The notes: a model not told the origin generated them from the sequence alone. DNA of 64,000 nt from Tipula vernalis (GCA_958295665.1 OY282560.1:99983930-100047929); one strand, 5' to 3'; shown: positions 31,253-43,802, counted from the stretch's first letter. Numbers and translations: made by a program.

Positions 31253-31320
31253 CTAGAAAATTACCAAAAACGCAATGTTAGGTTAGGTTACTTAAAAGAT
31301 TTGTGGCCAAGTAAATTTAC

Positions 31321-31462
31321 CATCGATTCGTAATTTCTTAGAAATTTCAGACCATTGCTTTTCTTTTACTTGAAACGAATTACTATCACTATGATTTAAA
31401 TCATATAAACACGGCCGGTCACGTATTAATTCGATTAATTTATCGTTTATAGGATCTCCCAT
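31321..31462 (-). CDS. Triple-MADF/BESS protein, exon 1 (start of MADF 1)
   Basis: The ATG at 31462 gives MGDPINDKLIELIRDRP, CLYDLNHSD, then EKQWSEISKKLRIDG, the first helices of a MADF domain starting at residue 1. The donor is GATG|GTAAAT. The assembled protein is 466 residues with no upstream in-frame requirement, so this start is likely. Intron 1 holds a short TTAGGTTAGGTTA run (31278-31290). Confidence 0.8.
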
Positions 31463-31959
31463 TTTTCTTTATTATTGTTTACTTGTTTATGTTTAAATGT
31501 CAAAATTGTAAAGGTCACCTTTAACAACCGAATAATATTGAATTTAATACAGAATACAGATGGTTACTTATCAATATCAAACCAATTTTCAAAGGCGTAG
31601 GGCATTTTATTTTCGTATTCAAATTAAATTGGCCAACACTCTAAAACAGTTCAATTAGAGAATAAATGAGGAATACCTTGTGATCAAGATTAATAAAAAG
31701 TATCTTTACGTCCTTACAAGTTGAAATTAAATTTTCGTTTATTTCAAAATGGCGTCCGTCATTTCCATGCACGAAGTTCGGTTAGATTGGATTAAAATTA
31801 GGTTCTCGTTAAGTTTCAATATTGTGCAAGTAAGTTAGGTGGAGTTGAATTTGTAGCCAGCACTTAAATTATAAATACACTTAGGACTTTTGTCCTAGAA
31901 ACAAACATCTATCGACGACTGTGTCATATCAGAACCCTTTAACTGTGTGTTTAAATGCC
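31463..31959. promoter_or_regulatory. Region upstream of the MADF gene
   Basis: This is AT-rich sequence with no gene. It should contain the MADF gene promoter by position only. I see no definite TATA or initiator element. Confidence 0.35.
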
Positions 31960-32960
31960 GATTCCATACTTATTTGAGGCCGTAAGAGATGCTATTTTTT
32001 GACGACAAACATTCTTGTTGAACCATATAAATTGTTCCTTCTAGCCTTGTAAGAGTGCTGTTACTGCGTCCATTTGGGTAATCTCAACACAGGAGGATAC
32101 TGTTCCCCATACTCCACGCCAGATTTTTGTGCACACCCTTTGGCCGCCAGTTTCGCCCGATTTAAAATGAGCTATAATTCCCACAGCATTGCGCTTTGTT
32201 TCGAATACCCATTTACAACTGACAGGCTTTTTATCGAATGGCATTACTTAACCAGCTCCCATGTATGCTTTTTCTTCAACGACTAGTATTCGAATTCCAT
32301 AGCTTGCCTCCACAAATCTGAATCTTAATAGTATAGATTCAGATTTTCAGATTTTTTGTGTTGACAACTTCTGCTCAAAATATTTCCGGTAGTTGGCATC
32401 GAGTAACATTCACCTGGCTTTCTCTGTCAGGGTTATGTTGATATGTTTACACAGTCCGTTTTGCTGAGGTGTGTACTATGTAGTCTTTTGATGCTTAGTA
32501 ACAGATTTGCAGAGCTGTTTCAACCGAAGATTTGCTTTTCAAAAAATAAATGAACTTCATCACTCCACCAAGTGATAACTTCTTTAAATGTGACCGCACA
32601 GATCTACATGTACCAATTTCAACTACTGATTAGCTCATGTTCTCTGAATATACATTTCAAATTTATCATTGTAATCTGCATTGGGAAAAGTGAGTTTCAT
32701 GGATTCTTGTAGCATTTTTATCACTCATGTGACAAAAACGGTGGTGACATAGTCGTCTGCTTTCTCGTAGATAATATGACGCATCGGAACTGGACTTTTT
32801 TTACATCCAATTTATACACGTTATTTTGCAAAGCTGCTGTTGACAATAGAGTTCTATCGGAATTATAATTTCGATCAAAACCACATGTTTAATAGTTTTG
32901 GATCATCAGACTTATTGACAGGAACTTTGCTGATAGAACCGGAACATGTAAAACTTTTGA
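31960..32960 (-). pseudogene. Ty1/Copia polyprotein fragment (integrase end to RT start)
   Basis: On minus and with frame changes: VDLCGHI (integrase core, about 32600), TPQQNGLCKHIN..LTEKARCMLLDAN (about 32470-32395), a linker, then LPFDKKPVSCKWVFETKRN (about 32245) and MDAVTALLQG (about 32045), with a degraded IYMVQQE piece just after. That order is integrase then RT, diagnostic of Copia elements. No LTRs remain. Confidence 0.8.
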
Positions 32961-32970
32961 AACATAAAGG

Positions 32971-33230
32971 GCTAGATTAGGTTAGGTTCGAGTAGCTGCT
33001 TAGGCACACTTAAATCGGTTCATTGTGATACCACAGAATTTATGCTTTTCCTCTTCCTTCTCGTCCAAACAGCTTCTACAGATATCATTTGCCCCCAGAC
33101 CCAGCTTTCTTGCATATTCTCCAAAAAAAAGCGGTGTCCCTACGTATGTATTCCTACAACTCGCATCAATGACTTTAAGTTTATGACTGCCAAATATTGA
33201 GTAGCCACAGTAAATCTAATAATTGAAATC
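32971..33230 (-). mobile_element. Third LOA fragment, 3' end only
   Basis: Read on minus it carries the C-terminal protein text (ARKLGLGANDICRSCLDEKEEE), then TGGTATCACAATGAACCGATTTAAGTGTG and a GAACCTAACCTAATC tail (32989-32975). These match the ends of the LOA copies at 15.6 kb and 28.3 kb. It is severely 5'-truncated. Confidence 0.8.
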
Positions 33231-33331
33231 AAAGTTCCGCTGCTTAATGATCAAAGATTTCAAGTGTATAAGGTCTTCACTCTACCAACAAGACATGGAG
33301 CGGTAGCATTTTCCGGGATAGATATTATTCA

Positions 33332-33825
33332 ATGACGGAATCCAAATTCAAGAATACGTATTTTAGAAACAAAGTTGAAAATGGTGATTATTCCTTGATT
33401 GGCAAATTGGAATCGGCATTAAATCGTTTTCGTATTACATATACTAAATTCGATGTTACTCAAAGTGAATTAGATGCCTTAGATCCTGCTCAGTGTGCTG
33501 ATAGGGATGGGTTTGAAGACGATTTCGGTTTGTTGAGTCCACAATGTTGAATAGAATTTGCGATTTACAGGGTACAACAAAGTTTAGAGATAACGAAAAT
33601 ATATCTGCGGACAATGTTCACACTTCGGTTTCCCTTAAATTACCTGAGATTGAGCTTCCTAAGTTCGATGGATCGGAAATGGGTTGGCTTGATTTTCGTA
33701 GTGTATTCATCGACCTCATTCATGGTAACGTAAATTTTTGGCAACGTGGCAAAACTCTTGGATTCGCGATGAAAAGGCAATCAAATTTATCGCTTGGGGA
33801 AAATTATCCGATCACTACGCAGTAA
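33332..33825 (+). pseudogene. BEL/Pao gag N-terminal fragment
   Basis: The start resembles a BEL gag N-terminus (SALNRFRITYTKFD), and the second frame from 33544 has the conserved SLKLPEIELPKFDGSEMGWLDF block followed by F.DLIH. A frameshift lies near 33545. The fragment ends at about 33830, where minus-strand Gypsy sequence begins. Confidence 0.75.
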
Positions 33826-33835
33826 CGAGATTATA

Positions 33836-36460
33836 GGTAGATGTTGGAAATGACCTTGGTTCGTTTTGGAATTGACCATTTTTTGCGTTTTGTTCTTAAT
33901 AAAAGGATACCGAAGTCTACAAGGGCTGCTTCCTTATGTTTTTTGAATATTTTTTGTAATTGATCTACATTATTTAGGTGCAGGTTATGAAGGTATCCTG
34001 GGTCGATTTTTACACCTTTATCTGTTATATTAGGTTTTAGTACTGTTGGTAGTACTTGTGATTTTCTAATATCTCTGCTGGTGGAAGTTGTATTATGGAC
34101 CTTGATTGTTTCACTGTCGTATTGTATTAGAAAGCTTCCCTCCAGGTGTTTTTCCGTGTTGTTTTAAAATATGTTTCCTTTAAAGTTGCTCAATCAGTTG
34201 GTTTTTGATGACGTTTATAGGCCCTTCGCAGTACTGGATTAGGTCTGTGAGGGTGTTGACTTCTAGTTCTAATCTTGACAAGGCATCAGCTACTTTGTTG
34301 GTACATCCATGTTTGTATATGAGGTCATAGTTGTACTCTTCCAATCGGGCTTTCCATCTTTTTAATTTTGTGTTATTATTTGTAGTACTTAGTGCAAATA
34401 TGAGCGGGTAGGATTAGGATTTTAATTTTTTTCGCTCCATACAGGTAACTTCTTAGGTTATCCAATGCCTAAATGATTGCTAGCATCTCTTTTTCGTTAA
34501 CCGCGTAGTTTTCCTCAGTTTTGTATAACCATCAGTCTGGATATTTTTATGATTGGTCTGTCTTTTCCAATGTGTGTGATAATACGGCACCAATTGCATA
34601 ATCAGAGGCATCGCTAGCAAGAATAAAAGGTTTATCGAAGTCTGGAAAGATTAGTATTTCAGTAGATGCTAACACCTCTTTGATCTAACGGAATGCTTGG
34701 AGTTTCTTTCCTGCTAAGCTGCGTTAATTTGTGTGCGTTTTCTGCGATTTTTGCGAAGCTCTAATAAAACGTCGATAATATGATGCGAGTCCAAGGAATG
34801 ATTTTAACTCTTTTAAAATATCTGTGCTCTTTAGGTTCCTTGATTTTCCAAGATTTTCCAACGTGTTTGATATATCTGGTATTGGATACGTGTCTGTTAC
34901 TGTGACCGCATTTATTTTTTTGAAATCTATGGATTTTCCCTATTTTTTTATGCCTGAGGCACCCAGCTTTTATTCGACTATCCAAATTGGTGAGTTGTAT
35001 GGGCTTTTAGACTTGCTTATGATTCCATCCTTAGTGTTTTGAATTTTGCAACAATTTCTTTAAGGTTTTGTCTAGCTTCTGAAGATAGATGACTATCCCG
35101 GTTGTCAAAATATTATTTTTCCGATCGAAGGTAGTACAAAGAACTCTATTAACGTGTTGATTCCTATGCATTTGAAAAATTGTCCGGATATTTTCTACTG
35201 ATCTTGATATCACCTCCCGCTGATTTTATGTTAAACGGGATGTTAGTGGGAATTGCTCCTTCAGCTAGTTCAGGTTTGATGAAGTTCTCGTTAGTTTCCG
35301 TGTCGATTAAAAATTTGAGGATGTTGTTTTTAGGTGTATTGTACTCTAGTTATGGTATAGGCTAGAGAGGCTTTCTCCATAAAATTTACCTATGAGTTTA
35401 TTTCCTCAGGTTCGTCTTCGAATGTCTCGATATCCGTATTTTCGTTGATATAGTTGATTACATATATTCCTCTTCGTCCTGGGATTCCACGTTGCTGGGA
35501 TGTTCTACTTTTGGTAGCTGGTTATTTTGATATGCTAGTCTATTCATGTAATTTACCCGTTTGGTTTGAATTGACTGGTCAATTTCCATTGGTGTTGCAA
35601 GTTTCAGATAAATTTGCCTAGATGGTATTTGTTGAGTCGGTTTTGATTGCTGTATGATGTTTGGTTGTTATAGTGTTGATTATTGTATACCATATTTTTC
35701 CATTGCGTTGGTATTGAATTGTGGATTACTCGTGGATTTTGTGAATTAGTATACGAAACTTGGTTTACCGAGTTATTAATTCGTGGATTTTGTGGGTTGA
35801 TATACGAAAATTGGTCGATTGGAGCTGTTACCGAGTTGCTTCCGAAAGTGTGGTCGGTTTTTGGATGATTAGCATTCTTGACAGTTCCTCTATTCAACCC
35901 TCTAACAAAAAAGTTCAAAGCTCGATTCCTGTAGTTTTCGACTACAACGCTGATGGTTTCTGTCGAATAATCCTCTCTTTTGATAGAGTTCATTGATCGT
36001 CATATTTCTTTGTGCAATGTTATTTAATTGGTATTCTAATGTTCGAAGAACCCTCTTATCTGCATAGTGGAGCGATCGGCATTTTTTTATAGATGCCCAC
36101 TCGTCGTCGAAGATGTTATATAATATTAATGCAGCATCGGCGTTTCCTCTAATCTTCTGCCGTATGTGTTGCAGTATTGCTCTATAAATTGGTTTGGTGC
36201 GTACAATATTATAGTCTCGTAGAATATTCTCGACATTGCGCACCCAAGAAATATATTGAGTTGGGTTTCCATCGAATTCTTGCAGTTTCGTCGGGCTGCG
36301 AATATTGTTGTTGCAGCTGGAACTATAAGTTTCTCCGGTAGCTCGAGTCTCCGCTCGATTTGTTTTGTGAACTCAATTTGAGCATTTAGGCTTCCGGTTA
36401 TTTTGGTTAATGCAGCTTGGATTTGATCTAATTTTTGATATACTGTTGTCATCATTCTGA
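33836..36460 (-). pseudogene. Gypsy-group gag-pol remnant
   Basis: On minus, gag starts at 36455 (MMTTVYQKLDQIQAALTKI). It continues in a second frame with PIYRAILQHIRQKIRGNADAAL and HYADKRVLRTLEYQL, close to gag of 17.6/297-type Gypsy elements. Pol follows: a protease trace FLIDTETN (DTG changed to DTE, about 35310), RT start NAVTVTDTYPIP (about 34900), LKELKSFLGLASYYRRFI (about 34800), and RNase H blocks NYAVNEKEMLAIIWAL and KLKRWKARLEEYNYDL. The RT palm, including the YxDD box, is deleted between ENLGK and LKELKSF. The 3' LTR and any env are absent. Confidence 0.8.
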
Positions 36461-36469
36461 TGTTTCAAT

Positions 36470-38050
36470 TGTTATTATTTTTGATTTTGCCCTTTATAAA
36501 AATATGGATATACCAATTCGAACTGCTTAAAATGGTTGATATCAATAAACTGCGAAATTGGAGATTGTTTTGTCGTCAATTTGAGATAAACTAATGCTTC
36601 AACTTGCCAGTATGGTTCATCTTTGCTCCTTGGTGTTAACATTAGTGATACTGAACCTTTCGTAAAACCATTCGTCGATGCTCCTATGCCGGATATTGCA
36701 ATTTTTGCTGCACTTCTTTTTAATTGCAACGTTTGAGCACATCTTTCCGAAATAAAGGAACTTTGCGAACCTGAATCCAGTAGTACTCGACATAATTGTT
36801 TCTGATCAAATTTATCAGCTACATTTACTAGTGCGGTAGGTAGTAATGAGCTACTTTATTGACTGGTAGTGGTGAAACTGCTTTTTGATTCTTTTTGCTG
36901 AATACTGGAAACTAATGCCTCTGTTGGTGTTGTGTGATTTTCGTGCAATAAACTATGATGCTTTCTATTGTAGTGCTTCTGAAACTGGATTTGCAATTAT
37001 AAACGGTGTGGGTGTCGTTCAGCCAATTGAAACATCGGTTATCTTTCTTTAAGAGGCTTCTTCTTTCAACTAATGGCATTTTCATTGAACTTGGCACACT
37101 CGAACAGCCTGTGGATTTCCTTTGGGCAGATTAAACAATATTGAACACTTGGCTGAATAACATAGATTTTGATATTTGGTTTTGGTTGACTAGGTGGTGG
37201 GTTTTGATCGTTTGGTTGCACCTTTTAATGATTAAAGCGAACCTATTCTTCTGGCCAGAAAATCGAAGAATTGTTTTAGTGTCGGTAAGCTCAAATCCGC
37301 TGACGCTTGGGCCTATAGGCTGTTGGTCTCATCATCGAGTTTACTGACCAGGACGTATATCAACCAATGATCCCTTGATTCTGCTTCATCTCCAAGAGCC
37401 TTTAATCCACGAATCACTTCATCAGACGTATCAAGGAGTCTCCGAACATTTTGCACTGGATGGTGCTATTACTGATGGTTGAGACATGAAATTTTTAATA
37501 AATGCGTAAAATTGTGTGTTTTTTTTCTGTCGTATCGATCTTTTAACTTTCCCAACGTTTCAACAGTCCCGCGGCTTCCCCTTTCTATGTCCCCTTTAGG
37601 TATTTGAGCTTCTGGGATGGTGTTAATCTCTGATTGTGGTGGATTGTAGAACAGAAGAGGTCGTAGAATGACTGCCACTCTGTTTTACATCCATATGTCC
37701 ACCCATCATGGAAGCATCGGGCAATGTATCATTTAGGGTAATTGTTGGTTCCATTTTGGCTCGCAGAGCAAGATTTAAGCCCGCCGCTGCCTTGTAATAG
37801 TTGTCCTCAAATTCGTCGTCTAACTCTTCATCGTGATCCAAAGAAATTATTTTATCTTCAATTTCCATAAATTCGGTTCTGTAGCGTTCAACGTTTGTTA
37901 ATCGCACTTTTTTTCCTCAGCGTTGGTGGTATCACGTATCGTGTTTATGAAATTCAGCAATTTGCTCATGTTTCCCTTAATGGATGCATGGCGTTTCTTA
38001 AAGCTCGTAATGTCAGCCATTTTGCCTTTTATGAACTTTGATTCACTTTA
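36470..38050 (-). pseudogene. BEL/Pao gag-protease fragment
   Basis: On minus, an ATG near 38018 starts MADITSFKKRHASIKGNM. An A-run near 37915 shifts frame to VRLTNVERYRTEF. Further on are a CCHC-like CFNWLNDTHTVYNC (about 37010; a knuckle Cys appears changed) and the aspartic protease LLDSGSQSSFISERC (about 36750). The text stops near 36470 before RT, exactly where Gypsy gag begins. Confidence 0.8.
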
Positions 38051-38317
38051 CACTATTATTTTCTTCACTGTTCACTTTTTACAGCAAGGTGACGCAAGAG
38101 GACCGTTTTATTACGCGTAAATTATATTATTACCAATAAATTTACTTTCGAGAGTTTTAATTATATCGTTTGGTTGTAAATTTGAATAATAATTTAAAGT
38201 TTAATGTAAATGGTAGATTATACTTGCGGTTTTTGGTTTAGATTTTTATGCCCTTAGTTGACGTGCAGCGTATCACGTGGAGCCTGTATGATTCCCGAAT
38301 AATCTGATTGTAATCCA

Positions 38318-38402
38318 GCAGCGATCCGGCTCGAAGGACCAATGATCTGTACCAAAAGATCCGGCCGGCTCGAAGGACCACAATGATCTGTACCAAAAGG
38401 TC
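38318..38402 (-). promoter_or_regulatory. Duplicated BEL primer-binding region
   Basis: On minus, TGGTCCTTCGAGCCGG occurs twice here (about 38385 and 38340), each preceded by GGTACAGATCA. The same primer-binding sequence precedes the gag of the BEL element at 48237. The duplication suggests a strand-transfer accident during reverse transcription. Confidence 0.7.
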
Positions 38403-38469
38403 GGTTTCCACAATTTAATTTCAAAACTTGGTACAGATTGACGGTGCGATAAACTCGGATTGGGTAGGT

Positions 38470-40030
38470 TTGGTATTACACAAATAAAATATTCCTGGTG
38501 GGTCGACCAATTAGGAAATGCCCTGGAGTTAAATAGTCCATGTCGTCGCTTGATAAAATACAAATTGGCCTTGAATTCAGCATGGACTCTATTTCGGTTA
38601 GTAGCGTTGTCATTTCCTCTATGGTAAGTATGTGGCCATCTGTAACTCTTCTGAGGTGGTGTTTAACGCTTTTCACTGCAGCTTCCCACAGGCCGCCGAA
38701 ATGTGGTGAACTAGGTGGGATGAGTCAGAATGTTATTTGCTCTGTCAATGGAAATTCGGAAAATACATTAGAATTTGAAAAGTTCGTATAAATGGTTTCG
38801 GGCTCCAATAAAATTCGTGCCATTGTCGCTGTGAATCTTCCTACACAGCCCTCTTCGTTCAACAAATCTTCGAAGCGCAGCAATGTAAGCGTTTGTGATA
38901 AGTTCGGCCTTTTCTCAAATGTGTCTGAAAAGGGCCAGCGTAATCCACTCCAACTTTATAAAAGTGTCTAACGAGTTCTACTCTATCCTGTGGAAAATGA
39001 ACCATGACTTGAGTTAGATCCTTTACCTGGTATTTTGTATATTTGACGCAACTATGGACAGTTCGACGAGTGTAGCCATCATTAGGGTTGGTCCCGCATG
39101 CAAATACTTTATGTGGTGCTCTCTCACAACGCTTTCTGTTAATATGTCCTTTGCTGGTAATATTAAAGGGTGTTTTATATCGTAGCTTACTAATGCATTT
39201 GTAATTCTGCCACCGACTCGTAATAGACCTGAATCATCAAGGTATGGTTTTAAGGGCTTTAACTTACTTGCCCTTGGTAACTTTTTCTTCGCTGCGATTA
39301 ACTTGATTTCTAATTCAAAGTGCCTATATTGTATATGCTTGAAAATAAGACCCCGAGAATTTTGTAATACTGAACTTTGCAGACATGGTGATAGGGTGTT
39401 GTGCAGACACACTGATAAAATGCAGAAGGTATGCCAAGATTCGGACTAATTTGCTAAAGCTGGAGTATTTTTCAATGAGATGATCTATTACATTGACATT
39501 TGGAGTTTGAATGTGCATTGATTGACTACGCATTTCTTCTATGGTATTCGATTCTGTTTTGATGTTTAATGGCCAATTCTGTGTTTTTGCTAGCCACTTT
39601 GGGCCGGTCCACCATAAAGTCAGCTCTTGTAATATCTCTGAATTTACTCCACGAGATGCACAGTCAGCTGGGTTGTCGTGCGAATCTACATATCTCCACT
39701 GTGATCGGTTCATATTCGCGAGTATTTCTCCCGTTCTATTGCCAACAAAGGTGTTCCATTTAGTAGGATGTGTAGACAACCAATCTAGTACTATTGTGGA
39801 GTCTGTCCAAGCAACCGTGGAATTGATATTTGCTTTAATGGCGCTACCTTTGTTTTTGATGATAACAATTTTATAGTAGAAACCTCGTTTGGTCTTGTTA
39901 TCTTTGCATACATTACTGCTGAATATGCCTGCCTTGAAGCGTCTGAAAATCCATATAATGCTAACTTACTGCTTGGACTGGTTCCTATATATCGATCAAT
40001 CTCGATTTTCACTTTGTTATTTTGTAATTG
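38470..40030 (-). pseudogene. BEL/Pao pol 3' half (RNase H and integrase)
   Basis: On minus: RYIGTSPSSKLALYGFSDASRQAY and SSKTKVAPLKQISIPRL (RNase H region, 40012-39790), VDSHDNPADCASRGV (39690), DDSGLLRVGGRIT and HAGPTLMM (integrase N-terminus, 39230-39090). Then VDYAGPF and PPSSPHFGGLWEAAVKSVKHHLRR (38960-38650), and MLNSRP..TPGHFLIGRP (38560-38490). It has many frame breaks and a deletion in the integrase core. It lies upstream, on minus, of another BEL 5' end, so two partial copies are joined head to tail. Confidence 0.8.
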
Positions 40031-40039
40031 TTATTAATT

Positions 40040-40822
40040 TTTGACTTACATTAGGGTCCTTATAGAGCACAGCAGGTTTTCGTACACTCGGAACCCGTTC
40101 GTCTGTCTTCTGAATAACTGCTGGATATGCCGTATTTCTCCCGCTTGGCGAGGTTATAGTTGTAACCCGCCTAATAATGGTACAACCTTATCACGATTTG
40201 TTTATTCAATGTTTCATGTGTATAGCACTTTAAATCTTCTTGTTAAAAGAAACGGTTATGTTCTAGTGGGTATGTGGATAATCAGTCCAACACTTGTCCA
40301 ACTAAATGTGTTGATCCCGCCGAAAATGCCCCACCACAATAAATATTGTCCGCGCGTACGACAATAGGATTGTTTAATAATTTCACCCTGTTATATCTCG
40401 ATCACCGTATCAACCAAATCGAAAACATTTTGTTTTATTTTTATTCTTAATTTAATTAAACTTTTATTGTTTCAATTTATTTACTAATACAAAAATGTAT
40501 AATGACTTTTTAATTACGTTTTGCTTGTCCGGTATATATTGACAGTCTAACAAATTTTTTCTTTTTTTTTTATCTCGTAGTGGCGAATGGACAAATCACT
40601 ATGCAAGGGGGTGAACACCGGTGCGCCGCGCGCGTCCCTTATTGACGATGCGTTGATGTTGCCACAGGTATAACATTTTTTGTTTGCCAAATTTGCCGTT
40701 CGTTAGTATTAGATATTTTTTCAACAGGGGTTTGTTGATCTAATGATCTTCACTAATTTGTTGACTTTTTTGTTACTTGCACTTTTTTATTATTTATTAC
40801 GCCAGGTCCCTGTTTCGGCGCC
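40040..40822 (-). other. Gypsy leader and primer-binding site
   Basis: On minus, directly after the LTR, lies TGGCGCCGAAACAGGGACC (40824-40806), a tRNA-type primer-binding site. The remaining leader is non-coding. It includes one GC-rich patch (about 40603-40660). The gag belonging to it begins at 36455, after the BEL pieces. Confidence 0.65.
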
Positions 40823-41196
40823 AGTTAAGAGTTTTGTTCGAAAATTTATTATAAAAAGGGAATTTATTTTATGTTTATCATTTACATTTCAAACTAAAAC
40901 TAACTAAAACTCAAAATATGTTATCATAATTAAATTACAATATTCTCAAATAACTAAAACATGTTTGCGCGTGTTCTTACATGTGTTTTCCTTTTAAACT
41001 GATTTAGCCTCTTCAGGTGATGCGCGTGTTTGCAATTTATGTTGAGTTGCAATTCTAGTTGTGTTAACTTGTATATATCTTATGTGTGTCACAATATTAT
41101 GTATATTATAGCATGCATAATTGTAGTATGCAATTTTGTATATAAAGCTGGAATAATTGTGAATAAAGGTTAGTAGTGAACTACATAAATTTAACT
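40823..41196 (-). repeat. 5' LTR of the Gypsy-group element
   Basis: On minus the 374-bp segment begins AGTTAA and ends TTAACT, the short inverted termini usual for this Gypsy group. The primer-binding site abuts the end. No second LTR is in the window. Confidence 0.65.
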
Positions 41197-41502
41197 GTTT
41201 TTGTCAAGCTCCGATCAACGGTAGGCGGGAAACAGTAATTTGGCTTCCTCCTCCACCCATGGACAAGCTGGTCGTACCTTCTCCGAGTCATATAAAATAA
41301 AAACAAAACAACTTAACTTATTTTAATATAATATAATTTTATTTTCCATTTTTTAGTTTTTTTTTTTTTTGTTTGGTTTTATATAGTTATTTTTACAAAT
41401 ATATAAACAATAATATTTGATTTTGAATTTTATATTAATTTTAAATAAATATATATGTATAACTTAAAGAGCATAAAAATAATAATAACATTTAGTTATA
41501 TA

Positions 41503-41542
<40 letters not shown>

Positions 41543-43072
41543 TTTAATATAATATTTTTTTTATATACATTTTTTAAATTTAAATGTCAAAATTAGTTGG
41601 GCTCATAAACTAACTTGAACAATTAAAAATAAAAATAAAAATTCGAGGCTATTTACCTAATTTATGTATAATATATAAAAAAAATATTAATGTATATATT
41701 TTTATATAATAAAATTATAATAAAAAGGCTACTGGTTAGTAAACTGAACAAAATGGTTGGTTCTTTTCTGATTGATATGTTTTGATTGAAAGGGTTAGGA
41801 TTTTTTTTTTTTTTTGTGTGATAAATGTTTTGTTTATTTAATTATTTATTTTAGTTATTTAATAAAAATTGCGGAAAAAGCTTATTTATGTAAATATGTC
41901 TCTATATAATTATTTTATTTTATTTATGAATTTTTCACCCCGTTTTGGTCCGAACAACAACAACAATAACAAAAATTAAATAAAAACGGTTAATTTTGAA
42001 CAAAATGACTCCTTAATAAATATCATCTTATACAAAAAATAAAACAAAAAAAAAAAAACATCAAAAAATAATTAAAAATAACAAAATGATTTATATATTT
42101 ATTAAATACGAAAGAAAAGCTTAATTTTTATAACTTAATAGTATTATTTTTAAATTTTATTTTAGAATATAATTTTAATTTTAATTAATTATTTAAATTA
42201 ATTTAATAATTCATTTTTTGTTTTTTTTTTTTGTTATTTATATTTTATTTATATGTTAACTGCTACTGTGGTGTTTTTCTGAAGTAAATAAAAAAAATTA
42301 TTTAATTTTTTCGTTATTTTTTTTTTTATTAATTAATTATTTTATTTATAATAATTTATAAATATTTTTTTTTTATTTACTTATAGAAAATAAAAATAAA
42401 AAAATAAACCAAACAAGTAATTTTTAAAAATAAAATGTGAAACTATAGATTTATTTATTATATTTATAATATTTATATTTATTTTGGTGGAATTTAAAAA
42501 AATAAATTTTTAATTTTCTAATATTATTTTTATATATTCTATTAAGTGTAAAGCTATTTCCAATTTTTATTTAAAGTTTTTCTATAATTCCCTTTTGTTT
42601 TTTAATTAACATTTAAAAAATAAAAATAAAATATTAATTATATGAACACAATATTTTATTTATTTATTTTTTTAATCCACTGTATATAAAATATATAATT
42701 TTTATATATTTTTTGTTTATATATTTAATAATATAGAATATGTCTTTTTAAATTTATGTATGTGTAATAATATGTATTTAATTATTTATAATTTTTTAAA
42801 GTAATAACACCACACAAAAGGCATTTAAATTTTGTTTTTTTTTTGTTTAAATTAAAAATTTGAAAAATAAAATTTATGTTTTTTTAAATTAATTATTTCA
42901 GGAACTCTGATAAAGCTTTATTTATAAATATTTATTTTTTACTATTATAAAATATCAATTTTTTTATTTTTATTTTTATTCAGAATATGTATATTTATTT
43001 ATATGTGTATATCAGGGTGCGAGATAAAAATGTTGGTCATTATTAAATGGATATCGGTTTTTTCATCTTTAA
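41197..43072. other. Very AT-rich region, 3' side of the kinase gene
   Basis: A short GC-richer patch (41205-41290) is followed by about 1.7 kb of A/T-rich simple sequence, including a TA run near 41510-41537. On minus this is the 3' UTR and downstream DNA of the kinase. AATAAA-like signals are too frequent to choose one. Confidence 0.55.
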
Positions 43073-43162
43073 TCATCTTCGCAGGAAGCTGAATAGTCCT
43101 TTACCCTTTTCGGGTTTTGGTGCCATTAGCATTGGTACTTGATTTTTATGAGTAATTTTAAT
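43073..43162 (-). CDS. Diacylglycerol kinase, type I: last exon
   Basis: After the acceptor TACATTTTAG (43163) the exon reads IKITHKNQVPMLMAPKPEKG..LFSFLRR and stops at TGA (43075-43073). This closely fits the end of type I kinases, where the accessory domain is followed by a KNQ-P-ML-GPP segment. Confidence 0.88.
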   Translation of the reverse strand: MKITHKNQVPMLMAPKPEKGKGLFSFLRR

Positions 43163-43229
43163 CTAAAATGTAATAGAACAAAAACTTTAATTACGTACAA
43201 AATACGATTTGTAGCAAAAACGAATTTAC

Positions 43230-43802
43230 CGTGCATGGTCCCTGCATCCATGGTTCCCCATCGATTTGCATTGGAAATGTTTTTTTCGTTGCTAAAACTA
43301 TTTCGCTGCATTGTGCCAGTCGACGGCCAGACGCTCGTAATCCCGTCCTTACTTGTCCCATATGCAAACAATTTTCTAAACCAATTACCTCGATCCGACC
43401 ATCACCAATATCTTGTATTGCCACCGACAAATCAACCGAATTAAAACTTGTGGCCGACAATTCTTTATCGCTGGTTTTCAATTTTTTTGTACCTTTCGAA
43501 CGGAAGGGGCCAGCACTTTTACGAATTCGTTTTTGTGATAAATGTTCACCCCATAAATTTGAACCGCCATGCGTATACGGTATATTTAAAAGGGCGATAC
43601 CCTGCAGATGGGGTCCATTAGCTAAATCGAGTGATACACCGTCGCAAATTATTTCTAAATGTTCGTGTAGATTTTTACATGAGGCGGCAAATGTTTCCGA
43701 TGTCGCATACTCAAAATACCATAGTTTATTTTTCATTCGGCTGTTGAATTTATGCGGATTACGTTCACGTTCCAAATGGAATTTGACACAAATTGCGGCG
43801 TC
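43230..43802 (-). CDS. Diacylglycerol kinase, type I: accessory-domain exon
   Basis: The exon runs from an ATTACAG acceptor to CCATGCACG|GTAAAT. Read in pieces it has [53 protein letters not shown], the [18 protein letters not shown] helix, and [12 protein letters not shown]. This is the DAGK accessory domain, which completes the lipid-kinase fold. The segment after NLWGEH is longer and more basic than in vertebrate enzymes. A plus-strand open frame over the same bases (43231-43833) is its mirror and is not a gene. Confidence 0.92.

Noticed and set aside
40603..40660. GC-rich patch as a promoter or CpG island
   Set aside because: It is under 60 bp and lies in the Gypsy leader. There is no further support.
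41507..41537. TA run as a replication or matrix-attachment signal
   Set aside because: It is simple-sequence DNA in a very AT-rich region. Nothing distinguishes it from ordinary microsatellites.
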